Source: CAWBVG01 sp963792175 (GTDB lineage Bacteria; Acidobacteriota; Vicinamibacteria; Vicinamibacterales; CAVVIG01). Taken from it: a DNA stretch of 64,000 nucleotides. Positions 1-11,136 of the stretch are shown in pieces. The translations under genes were made by a program, and so were the position numbers. The stretch lies in NCBI GenBank assembly GCA_963792175.1, contig CAWBVG010000031.1, positions 124,001-188,000 of the forward strand. The letters are read 5' to 3'. Below the pieces are notes generated by a model that saw only the letters and a list, made by a program, of their open reading frames with translations, did not search any database and had not been told where the DNA came from. Each line of letters begins with the position of its first letter. Position 1 is the stretch's first letter.

Positions 1-2289
1 CCGGCACGCTGGAAGATGTTGAACGGCGGCGCGCCGGTCGGCGACGAGCCGAAGACCGGCACGCCCGGCTGGAGGCAGACATAGTCGCCGCCGGCGGCCG
101 AGTTGTTCGGATCGACGCAGGTGACGCCTGCGGCGCTTCCGGCGCAACCCGCGGCGACTGCGTGAGCGACACGCGGAACACGCCCAGCGTCGGCGTCGAG
201 AACAGACCCGGGTGCACGGACGCCCATCTGCGCGCGAGTCGTAGGTGAGCGCGTAGCCCGGCGCGCACGCTCGTTCGGCCGTCGCCGGTCGCGTCCCACG
301 CCAGGCCGGCGCGCGGTCCGAAATTGTTCTTGTCCGGTCTTGTACAGCTGATTCAGGCCACTGGTCCCGAGCTGCACCAGCCCGCGGTCGGGGAAGAAGT
401 TCGTGGCGAGGTTGTCCTGTTCGCCGACCGGCGAGAACAGCTCGTAGCGCAGACCCGCGGCTCAGCGTCAGCCGCGAGATGAGCCTTCCAGTCGTCGTTG
501 ATGAAGACGCCGATCGAGGTCTGCCCATGTGGCGCTCGGTCTGGCCGAACGAGCGCGCCGCAATTTCGAAGCGGGCCAGCAGCAAGCCGACCAGCGCGTC
601 GACGTCGCTGCCGCTGTCCGCCGTTGGCCGTCAAGCGTGGTGCGCGCCTGGTTCCGCACGCTGCGGTTGTAGGCGTAGTCCCAGCTGCCGCCCATCTTGA
701 ACGTGTGCTGCGCCGCGCGTGTGCGTCAGCGCCACCGACACCTGCGTCGTCGTGGTCGGCGTGGTCGGTGATCGGATAGCCGCCGACGCCGCCGATGTGG
801 CCGAACGGCGTCGTCACGCCGGGCACGCCGAGGTCCGCGGCGTCGAGCGGGCCGGTGTTGATGCCGAGCGATCTTCGGATCGATCTTGTTGTTCGGCTCG
901 AGCGTCTGGGAGAACAGGTTGAAGCCGAACGCGCGTCTCGAGCAGCGTGCGGTTCGAGATCGTCGAGTTCCAGACCACGCCGACGAGCGCGGCGATCGTC
1001 GGATCGCCGACCGAGTTGAACATGTCGACCGGTCCGTTCGGCGGAACGATCTCACCGCTGTTGCCCGCGGGCGCCGACTGGAAGTTGCTGCCGTAGAACA
1101 CGCGCTCGTTGATCAGGTTGTTCGCGTTCAGCTGGTGATCGAGCTTCACCGAGAACGTGTTCATGTTCGAGACGTTCGGCGCGTTGACGTTGCATGTTGC
1201 CCGATCGGATCGGTCGGATAGAACTTCAGCAGGTTCTCGCCGATCGGACTCGGTCTGCAGGCCGGCGGCCGCGATGCGCGCGCGCGCCTCGTGAAATCTG
1301 CGACGTCCGTCGGCACATGCACGACGTACGGCGAGGTGACCGCCAGGCGCTGGCCCTCGTAGTAGCCGAAGAAGAAGGTCTTGTCCTTCTGGATCGGCCC
1401 GCCGAACGTGCCGCCGTACTGCGCGTTCTTCGACCGGCGTCGTGCTCGCCGCCCTGGCGCTTGACGAAGAAGTTGGGCGAGTCGGTCCAGTCGTCGTGCC
1501 GGAAGTAGTAGCCGGTGCCGTGCGGCATGTTGCCGCCGCTCTTCATCACGACGTTGATCGCCGCGCCGCCCTTGACGCCGAATTCGGCCGACGGCGTCTG
1601 CTGCACCGTGAAGTCGCCGATGGCGTCCGTCGGCACGAGCGTCGCCGGCACGCCGACCACGCCGGGCTGAGTTCAGCACGGTGTCGCCGTAGTAGCGGTC
1701 GTTGTTCGAGATGCCGTCGATCATGAAGTTGTTCGACGAGGTCCGCGCGCCGCTGACGTTGACGCCCTGGAAGCCGCCGCCCGGGTTGTGCTGGACGCCC
1801 GGCGTGACGTTGAGCAGCGAGTTGAAGTCGCGGCCGCTGAGCGGCATCGCTTCGATGCGCTTGCGCGTCGACGCGGTTATTGAGCTTGTCGGAGAACTCG
1901 ATCAGCGGCGAGGACGCCTTCGACGGTGATCGTCTCGGACTGCGCGCCGACTTCGAGCTTGAAGTCCACCTTGGCGACGCCGTTCGGCGACGACCGGCGC
2001 GTCGCGCGGCGACGGTCTTGAAGCCGGGGAGCTCGGCGGTGACGCGGTACAGGCAGACGGGGAGCTCGGGAAAGACGAAGCCGCCCTGCGTGTCGGTGAC
2101 GGCGGTCCGCGCCTGATTCGTTTCGGTGCAGGTGGCGGTGACGTTGACGCCGGGCAGCACGCCGCCGGTGCTGTCGGTGATCGTCCCGGAAATGCCTCCC
2201 GATGTCCGCTGCGCGAACGCGGCGTGTGTCGTCGCCAGCACGGCGACGAGTAGCAACACCAATACAGTCCCCGGTCGTCTCTGCCGCAT
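1..2289 (-). CDS. Oar-like TonB-dependent receptor, partial and frameshifted
   Basis: N-terminal part of a large outer-membrane TonB-dependent transporter; its 3' end lies beyond the left edge. The start MRQRRPGTVLVLLLVAVLAT gives a signal peptide ending near AFAQ. It is followed by a carboxypeptidase-regulatory-like domain (GGISGTITDSTGGVLPGVNV) and a plug region (MPLSGRDFNSLLNVTPGVQ, SSNNFMIDGISNNDRYYG). Barrel text such as GGTFGGPIQKDKTFFFGYYE continues in alternating frames. Frame changes are needed near 2000, 1915, 1875, 1665, 1435, 1190, 930, 830 and 700, so the gene is either riddled with assembly indels or decayed. Such receptors in Acidobacteriota are thought to import glycans or siderophores; the substrate here cannot be read. 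Confidence 0.85.
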
Positions 2290-2440
2290 GTGGCTGTACC
2301 TCTCGTGGAAGCTCGCGCGAAACGGCGCGCGAGTGACGCGGTTGTAATCCGAGTGTCCATGCTTGTCAAGGAATGTCTTCGAAGATCGTAAAGATGCAAT
2401 CAAGACGCTGTGCTACGGTTACGCGCGAGGAGTGCTTCCT

Positions 2441-3116
2441 ATGAAGATGCTGGCCGCTCTTGTCTCGTCCGTCGTCCTCGGCGCGTATCTGGTGGAGGCG
2501 CAGCAGCCGCCCCCGGCGCCGCAACAGCCGATGTCCTTTTTCGTCACCAGCGTCGGTCTCGGCAACGGCGCCAATCTCGGCGGGTTGGCCGGCGCCGATC
2601 GTCATTGTCAGGCGCTCGCGAGTGCTGCCGGCGCCGGCAGCCAAGACGTGGCACGCGTATCTGAGCACCAGCGCGTCAGGCGGGCAGGCCGCCGTCAACG
2701 CGCGCGACCGCATCGGCTCGGGTCCCTGGTACAGCGCCAAGGGTGCCCGCATCGCGCAGAACGTCGGCGATCTACACGGCGACACCATCGAGCAGGCGCG
2801 TCTGGGCAACAACATCAACAAGACGACCGCGATCAGCGAGAAGGGGGAGCCGATCAAGGGTGCCGGCGATACGCCGAATCAGCACGACATCCTCACCGGA
2901 TCGCAGCCGGACGGCCGCGCCTACACCGACGGCGCCGATCACACCTGCGGCAACTGGACGAGCGGCGCCGCCGGCACGGCGCAGCTCGGGCACCACGATC
3001 GCACCGGCGGCGGCAACACGTCGTGGAACGCCACGCACCCGAGCCGCGGCTGCAGCCAGGAGAACCTCGTGGCCACCGGCGGCGCGGGACTTCTGTATTG
3101 CTTCGCGATTAACTGA
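2441..3116 (+). CDS. Secreted lectin-like (C-type-lectin/DUF1554-like) protein
   Basis: About 225 aa. ATG 2441 follows GAGGAG, and the N-terminus MKMLAALVSSVVLGAYLVEA is a signal peptide. The mature part begins MSFFVTSVGLGNGANLGG and contains DRHCQALA, TWHAYLST, VNARDRIGSGPWYSAKG, GSQPDGRAYTDGADHTCGNW and a terminal LLYCFAIN. This cysteine and Trp/Gly pattern resembles the bacterial C-type-lectin-like fold often annotated as lectin. One frameshift near 2640 separates the signal-peptide frame from the rest. It is divergent from the TonB receptor, so the two promoters share the 2290-2440 gap. A periplasmic or secreted carbohydrate-binding role is an inference from the fold. Confidence 0.68.
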
Positions 3117-3199
3117 AAACGGCCCGACCACGCGCGCATCGGTGACGATCTTTGACACCGAACCGGTGGTTGAATCGTTGTAAAATTCGCGCTAAGGCC

Positions 3200-5688
3200 T
3201 TGCGTTCTCACCTAATTAGAGCGGCGTTCGTCGTTGGCGTCCTCGCGTGGGGGGGCGCCGCGACGAGCACCGGTTTCGCGCAGGCCCAGAAAAGCGCTCC
3301 ACCCAAAACGGCCGGCCAGCCGGACGGCCCCACGGCCCGTGCCGGTGGCGTCTCATCCGTCGGCGCCTGCGCCGGATCACAACGCGGTCATCCGCCGCTA
3401 CTGCGTCGGCTGCCACAACGAGAAGACGAAGAGCGGCGGCCTGTCGCTGGCGGCGTTCGACGCGGCCGCGGCGGCGACGAATGCCGAGGTGACCGAGAAG
3501 GTGATTCGCAAGCTGCAGGCCGGCTTCATGCCGCCGCCGCTTGCGGCGCGTCCGGATCCGGCAACCTACAGCGCGCTCGATCCGCGCCCTCGAACACACC
3601 GTCGATGCCGCGGCGTCAGCGAATCCCAATCCGGGCGTCCGCATCTTCCAGCGTCTCAACCGGCCCGAGTACGCGCGCGCCGTGCGAGACCTGCTCGCAC
3701 TCGACGTGGACGCCGGCAGCTGGCTGCCGCTCGACACCAAGAGCGCGAACTTCGACAACATCGCGGACGCGCAAGCCTTGTCGCCGACGCTGCTCGAGTC
3801 GTATCTCAACGCCGCGGCGGCGATCAGCCGGCTGGCCGTCGGCGATCGGCATGCGCCGCCGGTCGATTCGGTCTACACCAGCGCGGGGTATGTGTCGCAG
3901 CACCCGTGGAACCACGTCGAGGGCGCGCCGTTCGGCACCCGCGGCGGCATGGTCGTCGAGCACGTCTTCCCGGCCGATGGCGAGTACGTGTTCGAGATCG
4001 ACCTCGTCTCCGGGTCGAACGCCCGGTTCGAGGACATCGATATCTCGATCAACGGCGAGCGGGTCGCCCTGCTCGAATACGAGCCGGGCCCGGCGGGCGG
4101 CGCCGACGGCCGCGGCGGCCGTTCGATCCGGACCGAGCCGGTGCTTGTCCACGCTGGCCAGCAGCGCGTCGCGGCGGCGTTCGTGCGCAAGGCCGACGGC
4201 CCCTACGAAGACTTGATGCGGCCGCACGACTGGTCGTTTGCGGGCGGCGGGTCGGGCGGGCCGGGCATTACCACGCTGCCGCACGTCCGCGACCTGACGA
4301 TCAAGGGCCCGTCGCGCATCACCGGCCTGTCCGAAACCGCCAGCCGCCAGCGGATCTTCACCTGCCGGCCGACGCGTCCGGCGGAAGAGCAGCCGTGCGC
4401 GCGGCAGATCGTCGCGCGGCTTGCCGGCGAGGCGTATCGCCGCCCGCTGACGCCGGGCGAGATCGATCGCCTCATGCCCTTCTTCGAAAAGGGAAGGGCG
4501 GCGGGGCCAGGAAGGGCAGCGCGAAGGCGGAGCGGTGGCGAAGGCTTTGAGGGCGGTATCCGGACCGTGCTCGAGGCGATCCTTGCGAGCCCGCACTTCA
4601 TCTTCCGTCTCGAGAAAGAGCCGCCGACGGCTGCGCCGGGTTCCACCTACCGCGTCGCCGACCTCGATCTCGCTTCGCGCCTGTCTTTCTTTCTCTGGGG
4701 CACGCTGCCGGATCAGGAACTGCTGACGCTCGCGGAGCAGAACAAGCTGTCGGCGCCCGGCGCCATCGAGAAGCAGGCGAAGCGGATGCTCGCCGATTCC
4801 CGCTCCGAAGCGCTCGGCAGCCGCTTCGCGGCGCAATGGCTGCGGCTGCAGGACATCGACAAGGTCCACCCGGATCCGAACAACTACCCGAACTTCGACG
4901 ACAACCTCGCCGGCGCGATGCGGCGCGAGACCGAGCTGTTCTTCAACAGCCTGGTGCGAGAGGACCGCAGCCTGCTGGATCTCTATCGCGCCGACTACAC
5001 GTTCGTGAACGAGCGCCTGGCGCGGCACTACGGGTTCCCCGGGATCGCCGGCGACGACTTCCGCCGCATCACCTACCCGGACGACACGCGGCGCGGGCTC
5101 CTGGGCCAGGGCAGCGTGCTGGTGCAGACCTCGCTGGCCAATCGGACGTCGCCGGTGCTGCGCGGCAAGTGGGTGATGGAAGTGCTGATGGGCACGCCGC
5201 CACCTCCGCCGCCGCCCGACATCCCGCTGCTCGACGAGACGGCGTCGGCCAAGGACGGCCGCATGCTGACGACGCGCGAGCGCATGGAAATCCATCGGAG
5301 CAACCCGACGTGCAATTCCTGTCACCGCTTCATGGACCCGATCGGGCTGGCGCTCGATAACTTCGATGTGACGGCGAAATGGCGGACCCGCGAGAACGGG
5401 ATGCCGCTGGACACGAAGGGCGACTATTACGACGGCACACCGGTGACGACGCCGGCGGAGCTGACGCGCGCGCTGATGAAGCGGCCGGTGCCGCTGGTCA
5501 GGACGTTCACCGAGAACCTGCTCGCGTACGCGCTGGGCCGGCGGACCGAGTACTTCGATCAGCCGACGATTCGTGCGATTGCGAAGGCCGCCGAGGCGAA
5601 CGACTACAAGATGTCGTCGTTCATTCTCGGCGTGATCAAGAGCGATGCGTTTCAGATGAAGCGGGCGGAGGCGGTCAGTTCGCAGTAG
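3200..5688 (+). CDS. DUF1592-type cytochrome-domain protein (PSCyt1-DUF1587-DUF1595-DUF1592-DUF1588-DUF1585)
   Basis: Large exported protein of about 830 aa. TTG 3200 after AAGG gives a signal peptide (LRSHLIRAAFVVGVLAWGGA). A c-type heme motif CVGCH sits near 3403. Blocks then follow in family order: DUF1587 (VRIFQRLNRPEYARAVRDLL), a carbohydrate-binding-like stretch, DUF1595 (AYRRPLTPGEID), DUF1592 (DLASRLSFFLWGTLPDQELL), DUF1588 (NRTSPVLRGKWVMEVLMGTP, NPTCNSCHRFMDPIGLALDN) and DUF1585 at the end. Frameshifts near 3345 and 3590 break the N-terminal third; from 3541 to 5688 it is open. It pairs with the DUF1552 gene 86 bp downstream, the usual arrangement in Acidobacteriota, Planctomycetota and Verrucomicrobiota. 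Biochemical function is not established. An upstream TTG at 3152 is an alternative start. Confidence 0.9.
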
Positions 5689-5774
5689 CAGTAGCAGGGG
5701 CTAGCTCGCGACTGTTGCACGGCGTCGAGACGCCTAGCGCCGCGCGACAGTGACGACGAAGAGGAGAGACGACT

Positions 5775-7163
5775 GTGGACTTCATCACCCGAAAGCAGAT
5801 GCCGCGCCGGACGTTCCTCCGCGGCATGGGCGCCACCGTGGCCTTGCCGTTTCTCGATGCCATGGTGCCCGCCGGCCGGACGGTCGCACAGGCGGCCACC
5901 TCCGACCGCACGCGGCTCGTCTGCATCGAGGAGGTGCACGGGCTGGCCGGCTGCAACAACTGGGGCGCGACCAAGCACCTGTTTGCGCCCGAGACCACCG
6001 GCCGCGGGTTCACGCTCGTTCCCGACAATCCGTTCAGCAAGCTCGAGAGCTTCCGCGAGCACATGACGATCGTCAGCAACACCGACGTGCGGAATGCGGA
6101 GGCGTTCCTGCTGCCGGAAATCGGCGGCGATCACTTCCGGTCGAGCGCGGTGTTCCTGACCCAGTCGCATCCGAAGCAGACCAACGGCTCGGACCTCTGG
6201 GCCGGCACGTCGCTCGATCAGATGTACGCGAAGCGCTTCGGGCAGGCGACGCCGATGCCGTCGATGCAGTTCTGCATCGAAAACCTCGACCAGGCCGGCG
6301 GCTGCACCTACAACTACTCCTGCGCCTACACCGACACGATCAGCTGGGCGTCGCCGAACGAGCCGCTGCCGATGATCCGCGACCCGCGCGTCGCCTTCGA
6401 CATGCTGTTTGGATCCGGCGCGACCGCCGAAGACCGGGCGGCGCGGCGCGACACGCGGCGCAGCATCCTCGACTGGATTGGCGGCGAGGTCGAACGCGTG
6501 CGCCGGCAGGTGGGCAGCGGCGATCGGACGCGTCTGGACCGCTATCTCGACAACGTGCGCGAGATCGAGCGGCGCATCCAGGCGGTCGAGGCGCAGAACC
6601 GCAGCGGCGAGAAGCGCGAGCTGCCGGAAGCGCCCGCCGGCGTGCCCGACTCGTTCACCGAGCACATGAAGCTGATGTTCGACATCCAGGTGCTGGCGCT
6701 GCAGACCGACATGACGCGCATCACCTCGTTCAAGACCGGCCGCGATGCGCAGAACCGCGTGTTCCCGGAATGCGAGTCGAACCAGCCCTTCCATCCCGCG
6801 TCGCACCACGGCGGCCGCGAAGAGCGGATCATGGAGTTCAACAAGATCTGCAAGTTCCGCGTCGGCCAGATGGCGTACTTCCTCGACCGGATGAAGAACA
6901 CGATGGACGGCGACGCCAGCCTCCTCGACAAGACGCTGATCATCTGGGGATCGCCGATGGCGGATCCGAACATTCACAATCACCGCCGCTGTCCGCTGGT
7001 GCTGTTCGGACATGCGAACGGCGGGCTGAAGGGGAATCTGCACCTGAAGGCGCCCGACGGCACGCCGATGGCGAACGTCATGCTGACGCTGCTGCATCAG
7101 CTCGGGCTTGAAGACGTGAAGACGTTTGGGGACAGCACGGGCGAGTTCTCGCTGTCGGGCTGA
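5775..7163 (+). CDS. DUF1552 domain-containing exported protein
   Basis: Intact 462-aa protein starting at GTG 5775 after GAGGAGAG. The N-terminus MPRRTFLRGMGATVALPFLD is a twin-arginine-type signal (RRTFLRG). The body has family text such as EEVHGLAGCNNWGATKHLF, MPSMQFCIENLDQAGGCTYN, RYLDNVREIERRIQAVE and SFHPASHHGG-like residues near the C-terminus (FHPASHHGGREERIM). DUF1552 is related to the DUF1501/alkaline-phosphatase-like group and is normally encoded beside DUF1592 proteins, as here. It is probably folded in the cytoplasm and exported through Tat. The partner reaction is unknown; a periplasmic oxidative or hydrolytic role with the cytochrome partner is inference. Confidence 0.93.
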   Translation: MDFITRKQMPRRTFLRGMGATVALPFLDAMVPAGRTVAQAATSDRTRLVCIEEVHGLAGCNNWGATKHLFAPETTGRGFTLVPDNPFSKLESFREHMTIVSNTDVRNAEAFLLPEIGGDHFRSSAVFLTQSHPKQTNGSDLWAGTSLDQMYAKRFGQATPMPSMQFCIENLDQAGGCTYNYSCAYTDTISWASPNEPLPMIRDPRVAFDMLFGSGATAEDRAARRDTRRSILDWIGGEVERVRRQVGSGDRTRLDRYLDNVREIERRIQAVEAQNRSGEKRELPEAPAGVPDSFTEHMKLMFDIQVLALQTDMTRITSFKTGRDAQNRVFPECESNQPFHPASHHGGREERIMEFNKICKFRVGQMAYFLDRMKNTMDGDASLLDKTLIIWGSPMADPNIHNHRRCPLVLFGHANGGLKGNLHLKAPDGTPMANVMLTLLHQLGLEDVKTFGDSTGEFSLSG

Positions 7164-7257
7164 TCGCCCGTCGGACAGGGCTAGCGGATAGCGGATCACG
7201 GATACAGGGCGTCACGTAGCTGCGATCCCTTTCTAGCGGTCGCGACTGGGAGGAACT

Positions 7258-9105
7258 ATGAAACGTCGGTTCGTCTCGAGTGCGGCGATCGCGTGTGGCC
7301 TGTCGGCTCTCCTCGCCGCGGCCTCGAGCTCGCCCGTCGCCGACGCGGCGATGAAAGGCGATCGCGAGGCGCTCCGCGCGCTGCTCAAGCAGGGCGCCGA
7401 CGTCAGCGGCGCGCAGGGCGACGGCATGAGCGCCCTGCATTACGCCGCCGAACGGGGTGACGTCGAGATGACGGAGATGCTCGTGTACGCCGGCGCGAAC
7501 GTCGGCGCGACCACGCGTATCGGTCAGTACACGCCGCTGCACCTCGCCAGCCAGTCGGGCAGCGCGGCCGTTGTCCAGGCGCTCGTGAAATCGGGCGCCA
7601 GTGTCACCGCCCGCACGACCACGACCGGGGTGACGCCGCTGCATCTGGCCGCCGCCACCGGCAACGCCGACGTCGTTCGGATCCTCCTCGACCACGGCGC
7701 CGACGCCAATGCCAAGGACGCGGACTGGGGGCAGACGCCGCTGATCTACGCGGCGGCGCAGAACCGCGCCGAGGCGATCACGGTGTTGCTCGCGCGCGGC
7801 GCCGATCCGCGGGTGACGACCAAGACGATCGACATCCAGAAGCAGAGCGCGCTCGATCGCGCGGCAACCGAGCGGCAGCGCAAGGTGCTCGAGGCCGCTG
7901 TTCAGAAGGGCCAGCAGCCGACCGCCAGCCAGATTCAGGCGGCGATGCAGGCATCGCGCGAGCTGTTCGCATCGGGCAAGATTCCGCCGCCCGACACCAA
8001 GGAGGGCGCGGCCGCCAACGATCGCAACGCACCGGGCGCGGCGAACAACTTCGATCCTGAAGAAATCAACCCGCCGGTCGCGACCAAGGGCGGCCTGTCC
8101 GCCTTGCTGCACGCCGCGCGGCAGGGCCACATCGACGCCGCCCGCGCGCTGCTCGACGGCGGCGCGCCGATCGATCAGCCCGGCGCCGGCGACGCGACCA
8201 CGCCGCTCCTGATGGCGGTGATCAACGGCCAGTTCGACATGGCGATGTTCTTTCTGCAGCGCGGCGCGAATCCGAACCTCGCCGCCGCCGGCAACGGCGT
8301 CACGCCGTTGTGGGCCGCCGTCAACACGCAGTGGCAGCCGAGAACGCGCTTCCCGCAGCCGCAGGAGATGGAACTGCAGAAGGCGACCTACCTCGACGTG
8401 ATGAAGGCGCTGCTCGACGCGGGCGCCGATCCGAACGGCCGCGTCAGGTCGCACCCCTGGTATCTCGTGTACAGCGGCTGTGGCAACCGCAACTGCGGTC
8501 TCGCCGATACGTCCGGTTCGACGGCGTTCTGGCGCGCGGCCTACGCGACCGATGTCGCGGCGATGCGCCTGCTCGTCGGGCGCGGCGCCGATCCGAACAT
8601 CCCGACGATCGCGCCGCCGGTGCCGATCCGGCGCGGCGGCGGCGGTGCGCCTCCCGGCGCGGGCGGCCCGGTCGCGCCCACGGCCGGCGCCAATCAGGAG
8701 CGCTACACCGCGCTGCCGATTCCGCCCGGTGGTCCGGGCGCGTACGCGCTGCACGCCGCCGCCGGCGTCGAGTACGGCGAAGGGTTCGCCGGCAACGCGC
8801 ACCGGCATGCGCCCGACGGCTGGATGCCCTCGGTGAAGTACCTCGTCGAAGAGCTCGGCGCCGACGTCAACGCCCGCGACAACGACGGCTACACGCCGCT
8901 CCATCACGCGGCGGCCCGCGGCGACAACGACATGATTCAGTACCTCATGTCGAAAGGCGCGGACGTCACCGCCGTGGCGCGCAGTGGACAGACGGTCGCC
9001 GACATGGCGAACGGTCCGGTGCAGCGCGTCTCGCCGTTCCCGGCGACGGTGGCGCTGCTCGAGAAGCTCGGTTCGAAGAACAGCCACAAATGCGTCTCCT
9101 GCTAA
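7258..9105 (+). CDS. Secreted ankyrin-repeat protein
   Basis: Intact 615-aa protein. ATG 7258 follows GGGAGG at an ideal distance, and the first 28 residues form a signal peptide. I count about nine ankyrin units, for example MSALHYAAERGDVEMTEMLV, TPLHLASQSGSAAVVQALV, TPLHLAAATGNADVVRILLD, TPLIYAAAQNRAEAITVLL, SALLHAARQGHIDAARALLD and a last YTPLHHAAARGDNDMIQYLM. Between repeats there are Gly/Pro/Ala-rich linkers (around 8630-8700) and a Cys pair in SGCGNRNCG. Ankyrin arrays bind protein partners. Placement just after the DUF1592/DUF1552 pair is common in related genomes and suggests a periplasmic scaffold for that module. Confidence 0.93.
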   Translation: MKRRFVSSAAIACGLSALLAAASSSPVADAAMKGDREALRALLKQGADVSGAQGDGMSALHYAAERGDVEMTEMLVYAGANVGATTRIGQYTPLHLASQSGSAAVVQALVKSGASVTARTTTTGVTPLHLAAATGNADVVRILLDHGADANAKDADWGQTPLIYAAAQNRAEAITVLLARGADPRVTTKTIDIQKQSALDRAATERQRKVLEAAVQKGQQPTASQIQAAMQASRELFASGKIPPPDTKEGAAANDRNAPGAANNFDPEEINPPVATKGGLSALLHAARQGHIDAARALLDGGAPIDQPGAGDATTPLLMAVINGQFDMAMFFLQRGANPNLAAAGNGVTPLWAAVNTQWQPRTRFPQPQEMELQKATYLDVMKALLDAGADPNGRVRSHPWYLVYSGCGNRNCGLADTSGSTAFWRAAYATDVAAMRLLVGRGADPNIPTIAPPVPIRRGGGGAPPGAGGPVAPTAGANQERYTALPIPPGGPGAYALHAAAGVEYGEGFAGNAHRHAPDGWMPSVKYLVEELGADVNARDNDGYTPLHHAAARGDNDMIQYLMSKGADVTAVARSGQTVADMANGPVQRVSPFPATVALLEKLGSKNSHKCVSC

Positions 9106-9120
9106 GAACAGGCCGCATCC

Positions 9121-9180
9121 AAGGACACAAAGGAACAAAGGTCACAAAGGGAAGGCCAGTTCGGAATTCCTTGTGTCCTT
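9121..9180. repeat. Intergenic inverted repeat with acaaagg units
   Basis: The left arm AAGGACACAAAGGAA (9121-9135) is complementary, apart from one A, to TTCCTTGTGTCCTT (9167-9180). The loop side contains several ACAAAGG-like units. It sits between the ankyrin gene stop and the amidohydrolase start. It could act as a hairpin terminator or be a dispersed REP-like element; there is no T-tract. Confidence 0.45.
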
Positions 9181-9243
9181 GTGCCCATCGTGGTAACTGC
9201 ACAATGCCGGTCGTCGAAGGTGGCAGCCGAGCGTCGAGAGACG

Positions 9244-11046
9244 ATGATCCTGAAAAACCTTCTGCGCGCGGGTGCGGCCGCGGTCGCCGTGCTGATCGCG
9301 CTTGCGTCCGCCTTCGCGGCTTCGCCGCTGCGGCGAGACAGGCCTGACACCGCGGGGCAGGCGCCGCCGGCCGCCGCGCGTCCGGCCGATCTCGTCATCC
9401 GCGGCGGCACCATCGTCACCGTGGACGACGCCCGGCCGGAAGCGGCCGCCATGGCGGTGACCGGCGACACCATCGTCGCGCTCGGATCCGACCAGGAGAT
9501 CCAGCGCTACGTCGGTCCGGCGACCAGGGTCATCGACCTCAAGGGGGCGCTCGCGACGCCAGGATTCATCGATGCGCACGTTCACTTCACCGGCGTCGGT
9601 GAAGCCGCGCGCAACCTCAAGCTGGCCACGGCGCGAAACTGGGACGACATCGTCCGGATGGTCGGCGAGGCGGCGAAGAAGGCGCGGCCGGGCGACTGGA
9701 TCCTCGGCCGCGGCTGGCACCAGGAAAAGTGGTCCGAGGTGCCGTCGCCCAACGTCGATGGCTTCCCGTTGCACGAGGCGCTGAGCCGCGTGTCGCCCAA
9801 CAACCCGGTGTGGCTGACCCACGCCAGCGGGCACGCGGGATTTGCGAACGCGCTGGCGATGAAGATGGCCGAAGTGCAGCGGACGACACCCGATCCGGCG
9901 GGCGGACAGATCCTGAAAGACCAGGATGGCAACCCCACGGGTCTCTTCAACGAGCGCGCGCAGTCGCTCATCTCGGGAGCGCTTGCCCGCGACCGCGCGA
10001 CCCGCACGCCGGCGCAGGTGGAAGCCGATCTCCGCGAGGTGATCGCGTTGGCGTCGCAGGAAGCGCTGTCGAAGGGGTTGACCTCGGTCCACGACGCCGG
10101 CTCGCCGCCGTCGACGATCGAGGTGATGAAGAAGGTGGTGGACGAGCGCCAGCTGCCGCTTCGCGTCTGGATGATGCTGCGCGAGGACGCGGCCCGGCTC
10201 GCGGAGGACATGCCGAAATACCGCGTCGTCAACTACGGCGACAAGCGATTCACGGTGCGCGCGACCAAGCGGGCGATCGACGGCGCCCTCGGATCGCGCG
10301 GCGCGTGGATGCTCGAGCCGTACGCCGACCTGGCGACGACGAGCGGGATGCTGACCGACTCGCTGGACGACATCAGGACGATCGCGGAGCTCGCGATCAA
10401 GAACGACTACCAGATGGCGGTGCACGCCATCGGCGATCGCGGCAACCGCGAGACGCTCAATCTCTACGAAAGCGCGTTCAACCGTCACCCCGAGAAAAGC
10501 AGCAAGGCGCTGCGCTGGCGCGTGGAGCACGCGCAGCACATCAGCGCGGCCGACATTCCGCGGTTCGGGCGGCTCGGCGTCATCGCCTCGATGGAAGGGA
10601 TCCACTGCACGTCCGACGCACCCTACGTCCTGGCGCGGCTGGGACCGAAGCGTGCGGAGGAAGGCGCCTATGTCTGGCAGAAGTTGATGAAGTCCGGCGC
10701 CATCATCGCCAACGGCACGGACGCGCCGGTGGAAGACGTCGATCCGATCCCGTCCTTCTATGCCTCGGTCTCGCGCAGGGTCAAGGACGGCTCGGTCTTC
10801 TTTCCGGACCAGCGTATGACCCGGATGGAAGCGCTCCGTTCGTACACGATCAACGCCGCGTTTGCAGGCTTCGACGAGGCGATCACGGGATCGCTCGCGG
10901 TCGGCAAGCTCGCCGACGTGACGGTCTTCTCGAAGAACATCCTCACGGTGCCGGAGGATCAGATTCCGGCCGCGCGAATTCTCTACACGATCGTCGGCGG
11001 GAAAGTGCAATACACCGCGCCGGCCGAGACGTCGTCTCAACGCTGA
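9244..11046 (+). CDS. Amidohydrolase family 3 (YtcJ-like) exported protein
   Basis: Intact protein of about 600 aa. I place the start at ATG 9244 (MILKNLLRAGAAAVAVLIAL, a signal peptide) rather than the upstream in-frame 9181. Metal-dependent hydrolase hallmarks are visible: LVIRGGTIVTVDD at the N-terminal beta-sandwich, GFIDAHVHFTG (HxH), HAIGDRGNRETLNLY, RVEHAQHIS and NGTDAPVEDVDPIPSFY, then the C-terminal SLAVGKLADVTVFSKNIL strand. The family hydrolyses C-N bonds in amides or ureas with one or two divalent metals. The substrate is not predictable. The signal peptide places it outside the cytoplasm. The following VOC protein may be co-transcribed (90-bp gap). Confidence 0.94.
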   Translation: MILKNLLRAGAAAVAVLIALASAFAASPLRRDRPDTAGQAPPAAARPADLVIRGGTIVTVDDARPEAAAMAVTGDTIVALGSDQEIQRYVGPATRVIDLKGALATPGFIDAHVHFTGVGEAARNLKLATARNWDDIVRMVGEAAKKARPGDWILGRGWHQEKWSEVPSPNVDGFPLHEALSRVSPNNPVWLTHASGHAGFANALAMKMAEVQRTTPDPAGGQILKDQDGNPTGLFNERAQSLISGALARDRATRTPAQVEADLREVIALASQEALSKGLTSVHDAGSPPSTIEVMKKVVDERQLPLRVWMMLREDAARLAEDMPKYRVVNYGDKRFTVRATKRAIDGALGSRGAWMLEPYADLATTSGMLTDSLDDIRTIAELAIKNDYQMAVHAIGDRGNRETLNLYESAFNRHPEKSSKALRWRVEHAQHISAADIPRFGRLGVIASMEGIHCTSDAPYVLARLGPKRAEEGAYVWQKLMKSGAIIANGTDAPVEDVDPIPSFYASVSRRVKDGSVFFPDQRMTRMEALRSYTINAAFAGFDEAITGSLAVGKLADVTVFSKNILTVPEDQIPAARILYTIVGGKVQYTAPAETSSQR

Positions 11047-11136
11047 CAGCGAACGACGAACGCGAAGAGCGTCGTGTCCGATGAAAAAGTTGCTGTGCGG
11101 CCTTAGCGGTCTTTGCGTTCTTGAGTGGAGGACAAG